Shown here: positions 9,947 to 18,954 of the stretch, piece by piece
Numbering within the stretch: the stretch's first letter is position 1
How the letters are laid out: each line of letters begins with the position of its first letter
DNA from: Fluviicola sp.
GTDB lineage: Bacteria > Bacteroidota > Bacteroidia > Flavobacteriales_D > Crocinitomicaceae
Direction: 5' to 3'
Length of the DNA: 64,000 nucleotides
NCBI GenBank assembly: GCA_017983675.1
Contig: JAGOAZ010000009.1
Span: forward strand, 42,705-106,704
Made by a program: the position numbers and the translations under genes
Notes under the pieces: model-generated
The model's database searches: none
What the model saw: only the letters and a program-made list of their open reading frames with translations
Told to the model about the DNA's origin: nothing

Positions 9947-11224
9947 ATGTTGAATATCCCCGCAAATAATCCCGAATTAAAATCATGGGTTACTGTAATT
10001 GAAAATTCTGATTTTCCAATACAAAATTTACCTTTTGGTATTATTAAAAATGATCAATTAACTCATCGAGTTGCATCGCGTATTGGAGATTTTGCTCTTG
10101 ATTTAAAATCACTTTTTGTTCTGGGGTATTTAGAAAACTTACCGTTTGAATTAGCTGATTTTGATGCTGAATTCTTGAATAAGTTAATGAAAAAAGGAAA
10201 AAAAGCGACGCGTGATTTGAGAAATCGATTATCTAAATTATTGGATGAAAAACAACCTGATTTACAACAAAATGCGCATCATGTTGCTCAAGTATTAATT
10301 CCGATTGATCAGGTAACCATGTGTATGCCCGTTCAAATTGGTGACTACACAGACTTTTATTCAAGTAGAGAACACGCAACAAATGTTGGAATGATGTTCC
10401 GAGATCCTGCAAATGCGTTGTTGCCAAATTGGTTATGGATTCCTGTTGGTTACCATGGACGTTCAAGTTCTGTTATCCTTTCGGGTGAACCAATAATTCG
10501 TCCCAAAGGACAAATAAAACCAAATCCTGAAGAACCGCCAATTTATGCACCTTGTCGTAATTTGGATTTTGAATTAGAAACAGGTTTTATAACATTTGAT
10601 GGCAAACCATTGGGACAATCTATTTCTACTTCAGAGGCTGAAGAATTTATATTTGGAATGGTGTTGTTCAACGATTGGTCAGCTCGCGATATTCAAACTT
10701 GGGAATATGTTCCTCTTGGACCATTTTTAGCGAAAAATTTCGCGTCTTCCATTTCTGCATGGATTGTTACATTGGATGCTTTGCAACCATTTAAAGTTAA
10801 AGGACCGGAACAGAGTCCTGAAGTACTGTCTTATTTAGCTTGCGATCAAGATTTTGCGTACGATATACAATTACAAGTTGCTATTCAACCAGAAAATTCA
10901 GACGAAACAACAATTTGTAACTCAAATTTCAAATACATGTATTGGAACATGTCACAACAATTAGCTCACCACACAGTGAATGGTTGTAATGTGAGATGCG
11001 GCGATTTAATGGGTTCTGGTACAATTTCAGGACCAACACCGGATTCATATGGTTCGATGTTGGAATTAGCATGGAAAGGAACGAAACCATTAAAAATGAA
11101 TGATGGATCTGAACGAAAATTCATACAAGATGGCGACACTGTTATCATGCGTGGTTATTGTGAAAATGGCACTGTTCGTATTGGATTTGGTGAAGTTTCA
11201 GGAAAAATCCTGCCTGCTCTGTAA
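9947..11224 (+). CDS. fahA: Fumarylacetoacetase
   Basis: The 425-residue protein matches two-domain fumarylacetoacetases. The small N-terminal SH3-like domain (about residues 1-115; NLPFGIIKND, RIGDFALDL) precedes the FAH catalytic domain. The latter contains DYTDFYSSREHATNVG, PVGYHGRSSS, FELETGFI, NDWSARDIQTWEYVPLGPFLAKNF and GSGTISG. The enzyme splits 4-fumarylacetoacetate into fumarate and acetoacetate, the last step of tyrosine/homogentisate breakdown. No other gene of that pathway is adjacent. Length and motifs fit the eukaryote-like full-length class rather than the short FAH-domain hydrolases. Confidence 0.95.
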   Translation: MLNIPANNPELKSWVTVIENSDFPIQNLPFGIIKNDQLTHRVASRIGDFALDLKSLFVLGYLENLPFELADFDAEFLNKLMKKGKKATRDLRNRLSKLLDEKQPDLQQNAHHVAQVLIPIDQVTMCMPVQIGDYTDFYSSREHATNVGMMFRDPANALLPNWLWIPVGYHGRSSSVILSGEPIIRPKGQIKPNPEEPPIYAPCRNLDFELETGFITFDGKPLGQSISTSEAEEFIFGMVLFNDWSARDIQTWEYVPLGPFLAKNFASSISAWIVTLDALQPFKVKGPEQSPEVLSYLACDQDFAYDIQLQVAIQPENSDETTICNSNFKYMYWNMSQQLAHHTVNGCNVRCGDLMGSGTISGPTPDSYGSMLELAWKGTKPLKMNDGSERKFIQDGDTVIMRGYCENGTVRIGFGEVSGKILPAL

Positions 11225-11253
11225 ATACAATAGATTTTTATCCGTTTAAAGTC

Positions 11254-11273
11254 GCTATCTTAGTGAAGATAGC
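11254..11273 (+). promoter_or_regulatory. Perfect hairpin in the leader of the RelA/SpoT gene
   Basis: GCTATCTT (11254-11261), loop AGTG, AAGATAGC (11266-11273): a perfect 8-bp stem with a tetraloop ending 17 nt before the ATG. There is no T-run, so it is not a standard terminator. Role unknown. Confidence 0.5.
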
Positions 11274-11290
11274 CCGAAGAATTAGCCGAT

Positions 11291-13507
11291 ATGACACAAG
11301 TTATTGATCTTGAAAAAGAACGCCAGGAAATTTTAAATGCCTTTAAGGGATTGTTGCGTGCAACAAAAAACCGAACGAGACAGGATACGCAATTAATTCG
11401 CAAAGCTTTTGACGTTGCAGTTGAGGCGCACAAAGACATGCGTAGAAAATCGGGTGAACCTTACATTTATCATCCTATTGCTGTTGCACGTATTTGTGCA
11501 GAAGAAATGGGTTTAGGCGCTACATCAATTGCATGTGCCTTGTTACACGATACAGTTGAGGACACCCATATCACCTTGCAAGATATTGAGGATTTATTTG
11601 GAGTAAAACCACGTTCAATCATTGATGGGTTGACCAAAATACCCGATGTTTTTGATCAAAATACGTCTATTCAAGCAGAGAATTTCAGAAAGATGATTTT
11701 GACAATTTCTGATGATTTGCGTGTTGTATTGATTAAGTTAGCAGACAGGTTGCATAATATGCGTACGTTGGATAGTATGCGACCTGAGCAACAAATAAAA
11801 ATCGCATCAGAAACGAAATTTTTATACGCTCCACTAGCACATCGTTTGGGGTTGTATTCGATAAAAACCGAGTTAGAGGATTTAGCAATGCTCTACACGG
11901 AAACAGAAGTTTATAATGAAATACAATCGAAATTAAAATCAACAAAAGATGTACGGAATCGTTTTATTCGACGATTTGTTCATCCTATTAAAGAAGCTTT
12001 ACTAAAAGAAGGCTTCGATTTTGATATCAAAGCGCGCACCAAATCGATATCTTCTATTTGGCGTAAAATGCAAGACAAAGATTTGCCTTTTGAGGAAGTG
12101 TTTGATCTGTTTGCAATTCGCATCATTTTACATTCTCATTTTGAGCTTGAAAAAGCTGATTGTTGGCGCGTTTATTCGATTGTCACCGATTTTTACCAAC
12201 CTAGTCCTGAACGACTGAGAGACTGGATTTCAACACCAAGAGCGAATGGTTACGAATCGTTACACACGACAGTAATGTCTCCTCAAGGAAAATGGGTGGA
12301 AGTTCAAATTAGAACTGCACGAATGGATGAGGTTGCTGAAAAAGGTTTGGCAGCTCACTATCGGTATAAAGAAAATCAAAAAGACGATACCAAGTTTGAT
12401 CGTTGGTTAGCAGAGATTCGCGATTTATTAGAGAATCCAAATTTGAGTGCAATGGATTTTGTGGATGAATTCAAAATGAATTTATTCAACGATGAAATTT
12501 ATGTATTTACACCCAAAGGAGATTTACGTGTGTTACCTACGGGAGCAACAATTTTGGATTTCGCTTATGATATTCATACAGCTATTGGCGATAAATGTAT
12601 TGGAGCTAAAGTGAATAATCGCTTGGTTCCACTGAGTTACCAATTGCAAAATGGCGATCAATTAGAAATCATTACGTCACCAAAACAAAAGCCAACAGAA
12701 GAATGGCTTCGATTGGTTGGTACTGCTCGAGCGCGTCAAAAAATCAAAACAACGCTTAATGAAGAGAAAAAGCAAATAGCTGAGGATGGAAAGGAAATAG
12801 TAGAACGAAAATTAACGAAATATAATATTCGTATAACTCCTGAAAATATAGCTGTTTTGTTGCGTTTCTTTGGGTTTCATTCGAAAACAGACATGTTTTT
12901 CAAGGCCGCAAAAGGCAAGCTTGATTTGTCAAAAATAAGAGAAATTGAACAAAATAACGGACAATTACTTTTAGAGCGAAAAGCAGGAGGGGGGCAGCTA
13001 AAAGACAAACATGAATTAGATGTTTATCCAAAAATTAATAAAAAAGAGGATATTATTGTCATTGGTGAAGAGTTTAAAAATATTCAATACCAGATGGCAC
13101 GTTGTTGTAGTCCAATTCCAGGGGATAATATTTTTGGATTCATTACGATTAATGACGGGATAAATATTCATCGAATCAATTGTCCTAACGCCGAAAATTT
13201 ACAATCAAAAATGGCGTACAGGTGTGTAAAGGCACGCTGGGCAACTCAAGGATTAACAGAACGTATTGCTGCGATACGCTTGGTGGGAATTGATGATGTG
13301 GGAATTGTAAATAAAATTACAGAAGTGATTTCGAAAGAATTAAATGTCAATATGAAATCTATTTTCTTTGAAGCGAATGATGGTCTTTTTGAAGGGAAAA
13401 TCAAAGTTCTCGTATATGATACTGAGCATTTAGATACCTTGATGAGAAAATTTGAATTGGTGGAAGGTGTAAAACGAGTAGAGCGTTGGGTTACTGCTGA
13501 CGAATGA
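11291..13507 (+). CDS. RelA/SpoT-type bifunctional (p)ppGpp synthetase/hydrolase
   Basis: The 738-residue protein has the complete long-RSH layout. The HD hydrolase domain (about 50-200) contains YIYHPIAVARI, LLHDTVEDT and the HD-associated KLADRLHNMRTL. The synthetase domain (about 240-370) contains FDLFAIRIIL, RDWISTPRANGYESLHTTV and the EVQIRT motif. TGS (about 400-465; VFTPKGDLRVLPTGATILDFAY), a zinc-finger/CC region (ARCCSPIPGD) and a C-terminal ACT domain (about 660-738) follow. The hydrolase residues (HD, ED) are intact, so the enzyme is predicted to both make and degrade (p)ppGpp. It is probably the sole long RSH, which I cannot confirm here. A perfect hairpin precedes its start codon. 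Confidence 0.97.
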   Translation: MTQVIDLEKERQEILNAFKGLLRATKNRTRQDTQLIRKAFDVAVEAHKDMRRKSGEPYIYHPIAVARICAEEMGLGATSIACALLHDTVEDTHITLQDIEDLFGVKPRSIIDGLTKIPDVFDQNTSIQAENFRKMILTISDDLRVVLIKLADRLHNMRTLDSMRPEQQIKIASETKFLYAPLAHRLGLYSIKTELEDLAMLYTETEVYNEIQSKLKSTKDVRNRFIRRFVHPIKEALLKEGFDFDIKARTKSISSIWRKMQDKDLPFEEVFDLFAIRIILHSHFELEKADCWRVYSIVTDFYQPSPERLRDWISTPRANGYESLHTTVMSPQGKWVEVQIRTARMDEVAEKGLAAHYRYKENQKDDTKFDRWLAEIRDLLENPNLSAMDFVDEFKMNLFNDEIYVFTPKGDLRVLPTGATILDFAYDIHTAIGDKCIGAKVNNRLVPLSYQLQNGDQLEIITSPKQKPTEEWLRLVGTARARQKIKTTLNEEKKQIAEDGKEIVERKLTKYNIRITPENIAVLLRFFGFHSKTDMFFKAAKGKLDLSKIREIEQNNGQLLLERKAGGGQLKDKHELDVYPKINKKEDIIVIGEEFKNIQYQMARCCSPIPGDNIFGFITINDGINIHRINCPNAENLQSKMAYRCVKARWATQGLTERIAAIRLVGIDDVGIVNKITEVISKELNVNMKSIFFEANDGLFEGKIKVLVYDTEHLDTLMRKFELVEGVKRVERWVTADE

Positions 13508-13616
13508 TAATTACGTGGAAAACCGCTAAAATTGTGTAAATTATCCTTAAATTGTGGATAACCTCTCGTAAAAAATCACTTTTAAATAACTACTTTTGCT
13601 CTTTCAATTTGAGCAC

Positions 13617-14072
13617 ATGCAACAACATGATTTGCAACAAACGGTTCGGAATATCTTTTCTGCATATTTAGAACAAAACGGACACAGGAAAACTCCTGAA
13701 CGTTTTGCCATATTAGCAGAAATCTATAACTACGAAGGACATTTCGATATCGAATCGTTGTACATCAAAATGAAAAACCAAAATTACCGCGTTTCTAGAG
13801 CAACTTTGTACAATACGATTGACTTGCTTTTGGCGTGTAATTTAGTGCGCAAGCATCAATTTGGAAAAAACATCGCTCAATTTGAAAAATCACACGGTTC
13901 CAAACAACACGATCATGTTATTGTAACAGATACGGGTGAAGTTATTGAGTTTTGTGATCCACGTGTTCAAAACATAAAAGCGACTATCGAAGAAGTATTT
14001 GGTGTTAAAATCCAACATCATTCGTTGTATTTTTATGGTGTTAGAAACGAACAAGAAAAATCAGAAGAATAA
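13617..14072 (+). CDS. Fur-family transcriptional regulator
   Basis: A metal-responsive winged-helix regulator of about 151 residues. The N-terminal DNA-binding domain contains [23 protein letters not shown] and the recognition-helix segment [15 protein letters not shown]. The dimerisation/metal domain contains [20 protein letters not shown] and [12 protein letters not shown]. It lacks the C-terminal CxxC pairs seen in many Fur and Zur proteins, so the metal and regulon cannot be assigned. An in-frame TTG exists at 13596, but the ATG at 13617 gives the normal N-terminus. A -7-like TACTTTTG lies at 13591-13598. The TAA stop overlaps the ATG of the STAS gene by 1 nt, so the two are translationally coupled. 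Confidence 0.92.
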   Translation: MQQHDLQQTVRNIFSAYLEQNGHRKTPERFAILAEIYNYEGHFDIESLYIKMKNQNYRVSRATLYNTIDLLLACNLVRKHQFGKNIAQFEKSHGSKQHDHVIVTDTGEVIEFCDPRVQNIKATIEEVFGVKIQHHSLYFYGVRNEQEKSEE

Positions 14073-14419
14073 TGAGCCAATCATTTGATATTACATTGCA
14101 CAATTCATGTGCTGTTATTCATTTGAATACCACTATTCTGTCGGATAGTGGTATTGCAGAAACGCTTGCAATGGTTGATAAACATATTGAAGAAGGAACA
14201 AGTAATTGGATTCTTGATGGAAGTTTATTAGCTTATTGTAATTCAATTGGATTAAATTTATTCATTCGCGTGTTAACAAAAGCACGTAATAAAGGCGGCG
14301 AATGTTGTGTTGCTGCAATTCAACCAACTGTTCAGAAGTTGATGAATTTATCAAAATTAAACGAAATTTTTACCAGCTTTGCTTCAGTAACTGATGCTGT
14401 TGCAAGCTTTAATAAATAA
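14072..14419 (+). CDS. STAS-domain protein (anti-sigma factor antagonist type)
   Basis: The 115-residue single-domain protein has the STAS fold pattern: beta-strands SCAVIHLNTTIL, a central WILDGSLLAYCNSIGLNLFI, and an amphipathic helix. The segment CNSIGL aligns with the DSSGL phospho-acceptor loop of SpoIIAA/RsbV proteins; the serine is kept and the preceding Asp is replaced by Asn. Such proteins work in partner-switching circuits with anti-sigma kinases and SpoIIE/RsbU phosphatases; one such phosphatase gene lies at 25.8 kb. It sits between a Fur-family gene (1-nt overlap) and purA (2-nt gap). A strong inverted repeat lies inside the coding region at 14126-14155. Confidence 0.85.
   Translation: MSQSFDITLHNSCAVIHLNTTILSDSGIAETLAMVDKHIEEGTSNWILDGSLLAYCNSIGLNLFIRVLTKARNKGGECCVAAIQPTVQKLMNLSKLNEIFTSFASVTDAVASFNK
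14126..14155 (+). promoter_or_regulatory. 11-bp perfect inverted repeat inside the STAS gene
   Basis: AATACCACTAT (14126-14136), 8-nt loop, ATAGTGGTATT (14145-14155). The two arms are exact reverse complements. It lies 54 nt into the STAS coding sequence and just after the overlapping end of the Fur-family gene. It could be an mRNA hairpin or a dimeric operator; the sequence does not resemble a classical Fur box. Confidence 0.55.
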
Positions 14420-14421
14420 GC

Positions 14422-15696
14422 ATGAAAGTAGATGTTCTTTTAGGGTTACAATGGGGTGACGAAGGAAAAGGAAAAATTGTAGATGTTTTAACACCTCAAT
14501 ACGATATTATCGCACGTTTTCAAGGTGGACCTAATGCTGGTCACACACTTGAGTTTGAAGGTGTTAAACATGTGTTGCATACAATTCCATCTGGAATTTT
14601 CCATGACAATGTGATTAACTTAATCGGAAATGGAGTCGTTATTGATCCCGTTGTTTTTCAAAAAGAATTGGAAAAATTAACTCCGTTCAATATTGATTTT
14701 AAATCACGTTTGGTGATTTCTAAAAAAGCACATTTAATTTTGCCATCGCACAGATTACTGGATGCAGCATCTGAAACAGCTAAAGGTAAAAACAAAATTG
14801 GCTCGACATTGAAAGGTATTGGACCAACTTACATGGACAAAACTGGACGAAATGGCTTACGTGTTGGAGATATCTTTTTGCCAAATTTTATTGAAAAATA
14901 CCAAGCTCTTGTTGCAAAACACGTAAACATGTTGAATCATTTCGAGGATTTCGAATATGATTTAGCTGAATTAGAAGGTCCATGGATGGAAGGTATTGAA
15001 GTTTTGAAAAGCTTGAAAGCTGTTGATAGCGAACATTATTTGGATCAAGCAATGAAAGCAGGTAAAAAAATACTTGCTGAAGGCGCACAAGGTACAATGT
15101 TGGATATCGACTTTGGAACATATCCTTATGTAACATCATCAAATACAGTAACAGCTGGAACTTGTACAGGATTAGGTATCGCTCCTTCGAAAATTGGCGA
15201 TGTGATTGGTATTTTTAAAGCATATTGTACTCGAGTTGGTTCAGGTCCTTTTCCAACAGAATTATTGGAAGAAGTAGGTGAGCAAATTCGTCAAGAAGGT
15301 CGTGAATTTGGATCTACAACTGGACGTCCAAGACGTTGTGGTTGGATTGATTTACCAGCGATGCGTTATGCAATAATGATTAACGGTGTTACTGAATTAG
15401 CAATGATGAAAGCTGATGTATTGGATAAGTTTGATACCATCAGAGCTTGTACACATTACAAAATAAATGGTGAAGTAATCGATTATTTGCCGTTTGATAT
15501 TGATGGTGTAGCAATTGAGCCGATTTACGAAGATGTTCAAGGTTGGAACGAAGATTTGACAGGATTAGCATCGTATAATGATGCGCCTCAAGCATTGAAA
15601 AACTATGTAACATACCTAGAAAAACAATTGGATGTAAAAATCACAACTGTTTCAGTTGGTCCGGACAGAAAACAAACGCTTTCTACAAAAAAGTGA
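14422..15696 (+). CDS. purA: Adenylosuccinate synthetase
   Basis: The 424-residue enzyme makes adenylosuccinate from IMP, aspartate and GTP, the first committed step to AMP. Hallmarks are the N-terminal LGLQWGDEGKGKIVD P-loop-like motif, QGGPNAGHT, STLKGIGPTYMDK, EGAQGTMLDIDFGTYPYVTSSN, and GSTTGRPRRCGW. Length is normal for the bacterial enzyme. It starts 2 nt after the STAS gene and its TGA overlaps the GTG start of the OstA-like gene, so it sits in a compact four-gene operon starting with the Fur-family regulator. Confidence 0.98.
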   Translation: MKVDVLLGLQWGDEGKGKIVDVLTPQYDIIARFQGGPNAGHTLEFEGVKHVLHTIPSGIFHDNVINLIGNGVVIDPVVFQKELEKLTPFNIDFKSRLVISKKAHLILPSHRLLDAASETAKGKNKIGSTLKGIGPTYMDKTGRNGLRVGDIFLPNFIEKYQALVAKHVNMLNHFEDFEYDLAELEGPWMEGIEVLKSLKAVDSEHYLDQAMKAGKKILAEGAQGTMLDIDFGTYPYVTSSNTVTAGTCTGLGIAPSKIGDVIGIFKAYCTRVGSGPFPTELLEEVGEQIRQEGREFGSTTGRPRRCGWIDLPAMRYAIMINGVTELAMMKADVLDKFDTIRACTHYKINGEVIDYLPFDIDGVAIEPIYEDVQGWNEDLTGLASYNDAPQALKNYVTYLEKQLDVKITTVSVGPDRKQTLSTKK

Positions 15697-17240
15697 ACAA
15701 CTTACAGACATATCTTTTTAAAATTGCGCTCTTGTTTAGCGCAATTTTTGTCTGTAATAATGTTGCCGTTGCTCAAAAAAATTGGTTTGAATTGTTACCT
15801 GGTTCTGAGAGTTTGTCATACGATGAAAAATCAGGAGTAGAACGTTTGACTGGTATTCTTTGCTTTTCGTATCAAGGAAACATCATGTATTGTGATTCCG
15901 CTCATTTGAAACGCAAAACAAAAGAGATTTGGGCTTACGGAAAAGTACATTTGAACAAACGCGATACCTTGAATTTGTTTTGCGATTCATTGTATTTCAA
16001 TGGACAAACAAAGATGGCGAAATTGTGGGGGAATGTTCGTGTCCGCGACAGGGAATACAAACTTACTACAGACACATTAGAATACGATACACGTCGTTCC
16101 AAAGCGATTTATCGTTACGGTGGAAAGATTGAAAATATTACTACTAGCGAAGTTCTTACAAGTCAGATTGGCTATTTCTATCCCAATACTGAAGAGAGTT
16201 TTTTTAAGGGAAAGGTAGTATATAAAAGCAAAGACCTCAAGATGACGACCGATACACTTCGTTACGATTATTTGAGTCATCGGGTTTATATTTATGGTTT
16301 AACAGATATCAAGCACAAACAAACAAAAATTAATTGTTCGGCAGGTTGGTTTGATGTGTTCTCAGAGGAAGCTTTACTTCAAAAATCCGCTCGAATTGAA
16401 CAAGAATACCGTGTACTAGAAGGAGATAGCTTGTATTATGCACCCAAGTTGAAAATCGGAGAAGGTAGAGGAAATATCAAATTAACAGATAAGAAAGATA
16501 AACTGGTATTGACAGGTGGATATTTCTTTGGGAATGATAGTTTACACACTGATTTGGTGACAGATAAACCACTCATTCGTATTATGAAGTCAATTGACAC
16601 TATGACTGTGCGAGCAGACACATTGGTTCATTACCGCGATAGTGCAAATCATTCCATTCGTTTAAGAGGTTTGGGGAATGTCTTGTATTTTCAAGAAAAA
16701 ATTCAAGCCAAAGCAGATAGTTTGGATTACCAAAAAACATCAGCTCATATTGACTTAATAGGGAAACCGATTTTTTGGAGTAATAATTCCGAATTAAGTG
16801 GTGATTCCATTAGGCTTTACCTTAAAAATGACACACTCGTTGAACGAATTCATTTGCGTAATCATGCCTTTGCAATTAGTGAATTAGACTCTGGAACCTA
16901 TTACAATCAGCTTGCTGGAAAAGAAATATGGACGTACTTGACGAACAATGAATTGAGGTTAGCTGAAGTGAAAGGAAATGCTCAAATTGTTTATTTTCCA
17001 GAAGAAGAACAAAAAATAGATAGTTCTTTACTCGTAATTCGAAAAGGAATGAATCGTGTTTATGCGGCAAACTTAAAAGTTTATTTGGATAGTGGTGAGG
17101 TAAAAGGGATTACTTTTATTTCGGAACCAGAAGGCGTTTTTTATCCAATGGATAAGATCAACAAGCAAGAACAGTTTTTGCAAGGTTTTACTTGGAGTCC
17201 AGCTTTACGACCAAAACGATGGGAAGAACTTAAACGTTAA
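15693..17240 (+). CDS. Exported OstA/LptA-like protein
   Basis: The 515-residue protein begins with an N-terminal signal peptide (LFKIALLFSAIFVCNNVAVAQ). It then has successive short beta-strand repeats characteristic of the OstA/LptA jelly-roll: NIMYCDSAHLKRKTKEIWAYG, DTLNLFCDSLYFNGQTKMAKLWG, LTTDTLEYDTRRSKAIY and LKMTTDTLRYDYLSHRVYIYG. LptA-type proteins bridge the periplasm in lipopolysaccharide transport to LptD; Bacteroidota genomes encode large OstA-like versions of this kind. The start is a GTG overlapping the purA stop by 4 nt; no internal ATG would keep the signal peptide. It ends 11 nt before a convergent gene. Confidence 0.85.
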   Translation: MNNLQTYLFKIALLFSAIFVCNNVAVAQKNWFELLPGSESLSYDEKSGVERLTGILCFSYQGNIMYCDSAHLKRKTKEIWAYGKVHLNKRDTLNLFCDSLYFNGQTKMAKLWGNVRVRDREYKLTTDTLEYDTRRSKAIYRYGGKIENITTSEVLTSQIGYFYPNTEESFFKGKVVYKSKDLKMTTDTLRYDYLSHRVYIYGLTDIKHKQTKINCSAGWFDVFSEEALLQKSARIEQEYRVLEGDSLYYAPKLKIGEGRGNIKLTDKKDKLVLTGGYFFGNDSLHTDLVTDKPLIRIMKSIDTMTVRADTLVHYRDSANHSIRLRGLGNVLYFQEKIQAKADSLDYQKTSAHIDLIGKPIFWSNNSELSGDSIRLYLKNDTLVERIHLRNHAFAISELDSGTYYNQLAGKEIWTYLTNNELRLAEVKGNAQIVYFPEEEQKIDSSLLVIRKGMNRVYAANLKVYLDSGEVKGITFISEPEGVFYPMDKINKQEQFLQGFTWSPALRPKRWEELKR

Positions 17241-17251
17241 TCACGAATTAA

Positions 17252-18466
17252 TTAACGATTTTCAATCATTCGGTATTTTCCTGAGGTTAAAACTTCAACT
17301 TGTAGCACTCCTTTTTCAGCATCAATTTCACCAACTATACGATTGTTTTTCACTTCAAAATTCATCGATAAAAACACAAATTCACTGATTATTTTCCCGT
17401 TATTATTCATTAAAGCAAAGTTCCAATTTTCACTACTGTTGATTTGATTGAACTGTTGGACACTATAAAAATTACTTCCGTTTGCATGCATTAAAAATTC
17501 AACTTTCCGAAGGTTTTCTCCGCCAATAATTTCTTTGTTTTTTGTAATTATCCCTTGAAAAGTAATACTGTTTTCATTCGAATAAAAACCTCCAAATTCA
17601 TCCGATTCTTTTAAGCTGTCCAATGCTAAAATTCGTTGTTCAACATTCGTCGAAATAGGAGTTTCAATAGCGAGTTTTTTTAGTTTGAACCGGAGGTTTT
17701 CAGGTGCATCAAATAGAAAACAGTTGTTTGGAAGTGGTCGAATCGACCGAAAGATAAAAGGAAATAATATTTCACCTTTCTCATCAATTATACTTGCTTC
17801 ATCATTTATAAATACTTCTGCAAATCCATAAGAAAAATCATTTGCGCCTGTAAATTTTTCTGGAATTTCAAACTGTCCTTTTTTATTGATAAATCCTACC
17901 AGTTTTTTTGTCGTTGCAATTGCCAAACCTTCCGAAAATGGTTTTGCAAATTGATAGATAAAAGGAATTATCGTACGGTCGTGCTGATCAATAAACCCAT
18001 ATTTATTATCGTATTTCGCGCAATAGAGTTTTTCAGTTGGCGTTGCTAATTCTGCGTATTTAAATGGAATTAGTATATGACCTAGTGTATCAGTTAGACC
18101 AAATAGATTAAGTGCTTTGTGGCAAGCGATCAAAGTTCCATCAGTTAACGGTACAATACTACTGTAATTACAAGGCAAGACAAAGTTCATCCCTTTGGTG
18201 TAAAAACCAGTTGAATAGGTGCGTTCGTATCCTTCGGATTTATTCAATTTAAATACAACTAATCCGATTGAGTGGTTAACTATTCGATTGTATATAAAAG
18301 GGATGATGGTTTCACCTTTATCGTTTTTTACACCAAACTGTCCGTTCTCGTTTTTTTCGATGGTGAATTTATTGTCAAAAATTGGGTGAGGATAAGAATT
18401 AGGCACATCTTGACCCTGTGCAACTACTGCAAACAGCGCAATGAAGAAAAGCTCAACTAATTTCAT
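17252..18466 (-). CDS. Exported WG-repeat protein
   Basis: The 404-residue protein has a signal peptide (MKLVELFFIALFAVVAQG) followed by about six degenerate WG (KWG-leptospira-type) repeats. Examples are GLTDTLGHILIPFKYAEL, YGFIDQHDRTIIPFIYQF, VGFINKKGQFEIPEKF and ASIIDEKGEILFPFIFRS. Each repeat has a G-[FL]-I-[ND]-x-x-G-x-x-x-I-P core. The C-terminal third (about residues 275-404) lacks clear repeats. WG repeats form beta-solenoid or propeller-like surfaces with unknown ligands. The gene stands alone, converging on the OstA-like gene. A 7-bp inverted repeat (17235-17241 / 17251-17257) lies between the two stops without a T-run. Confidence 0.8.
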   Translation of the reverse strand: MKLVELFFIALFAVVAQGQDVPNSYPHPIFDNKFTIEKNENGQFGVKNDKGETIIPFIYNRIVNHSIGLVVFKLNKSEGYERTYSTGFYTKGMNFVLPCNYSSIVPLTDGTLIACHKALNLFGLTDTLGHILIPFKYAELATPTEKLYCAKYDNKYGFIDQHDRTIIPFIYQFAKPFSEGLAIATTKKLVGFINKKGQFEIPEKFTGANDFSYGFAEVFINDEASIIDEKGEILFPFIFRSIRPLPNNCFLFDAPENLRFKLKKLAIETPISTNVEQRILALDSLKESDEFGGFYSNENSITFQGIITKNKEIIGGENLRKVEFLMHANGSNFYSVQQFNQINSSENWNFALMNNNGKIISEFVFLSMNFEVKNNRIVGEIDAEKGVLQVEVLTSGKYRMIENR

Positions 18467-18546
18467 GATATCCTATCAAATTTTGAATGCAAACTTACTG
18501 ATAGATTTAGTCAAAAAGTTATGCTAGACATTGTTTTTTATACACA

Positions 18547-18954
18547 TTACCAGTTTTCATCTGTAAAAAAAACGGTACCATGAAATTTTGCTACTAAAAC
18601 GTTGGCTGAATTCGTTATGAGAACTTCATATCGTCCAATAGATTTACCGCTGTTAATTTCTGAAGCAATAGCTGTTAATTCGTCGTTTTCTTGAACAGTT
18701 TTTATATGTGATATAGCAGTTTCAATACTTACACCTTTTCGCCCATGACTATTTGCAGCAAATGCTAAAGCGGAGTCGGCTAGGGCGTAAGATATACCAC
18801 CATGAGCAATATGATGACCGTTCAACATAAGCGCTGAAACGGTCATTTTTAATGTACAACTTCCTTTTTCAAGATGTTCAACACGAATGCCTAACCAATT
18901 CGAGAACTGATCCTTTTCAAGCATTCGGTTAATTATTTCTTGAGGTGTTTTCAT
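18547..18954 (-). CDS. paaI: Hotdog-fold thioesterase, PaaI type
   Basis: The 135-residue protein is a single hotdog domain. The family motif NGHHIAHGGISYALADSALAFA contains the HGG(x)..AD pattern of PaaI/YbgC-like acyl-CoA thioesterases. PaaI hydrolyses ring-hydroxylated phenylacetyl-CoA and releases CoA trapped by non-productive intermediates. The gene is far (about 40 kb) from paaG and paaH in this window, so the paaI name rests only on similarity. It starts directly after the stop codon of the upstream 163-residue gene (0-nt gap), suggesting an operon. Confidence 0.85.
   Translation of the reverse strand: MKTPQEIINRMLEKDQFSNWLGIRVEHLEKGSCTLKMTVSALMLNGHHIAHGGISYALADSALAFAANSHGRKGVSIETAISHIKTVQENDELTAIASEINSGKSIGRYEVLITNSANVLVAKFHGTVFFTDENW

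Noticed and set aside
17235..17257. 7-bp inverted repeat between the convergent OstA-like and WG-repeat genes as a terminator
   Set aside because: AT-rich short stem with a 9-nt loop and no T-run on either strand; too weak to call.
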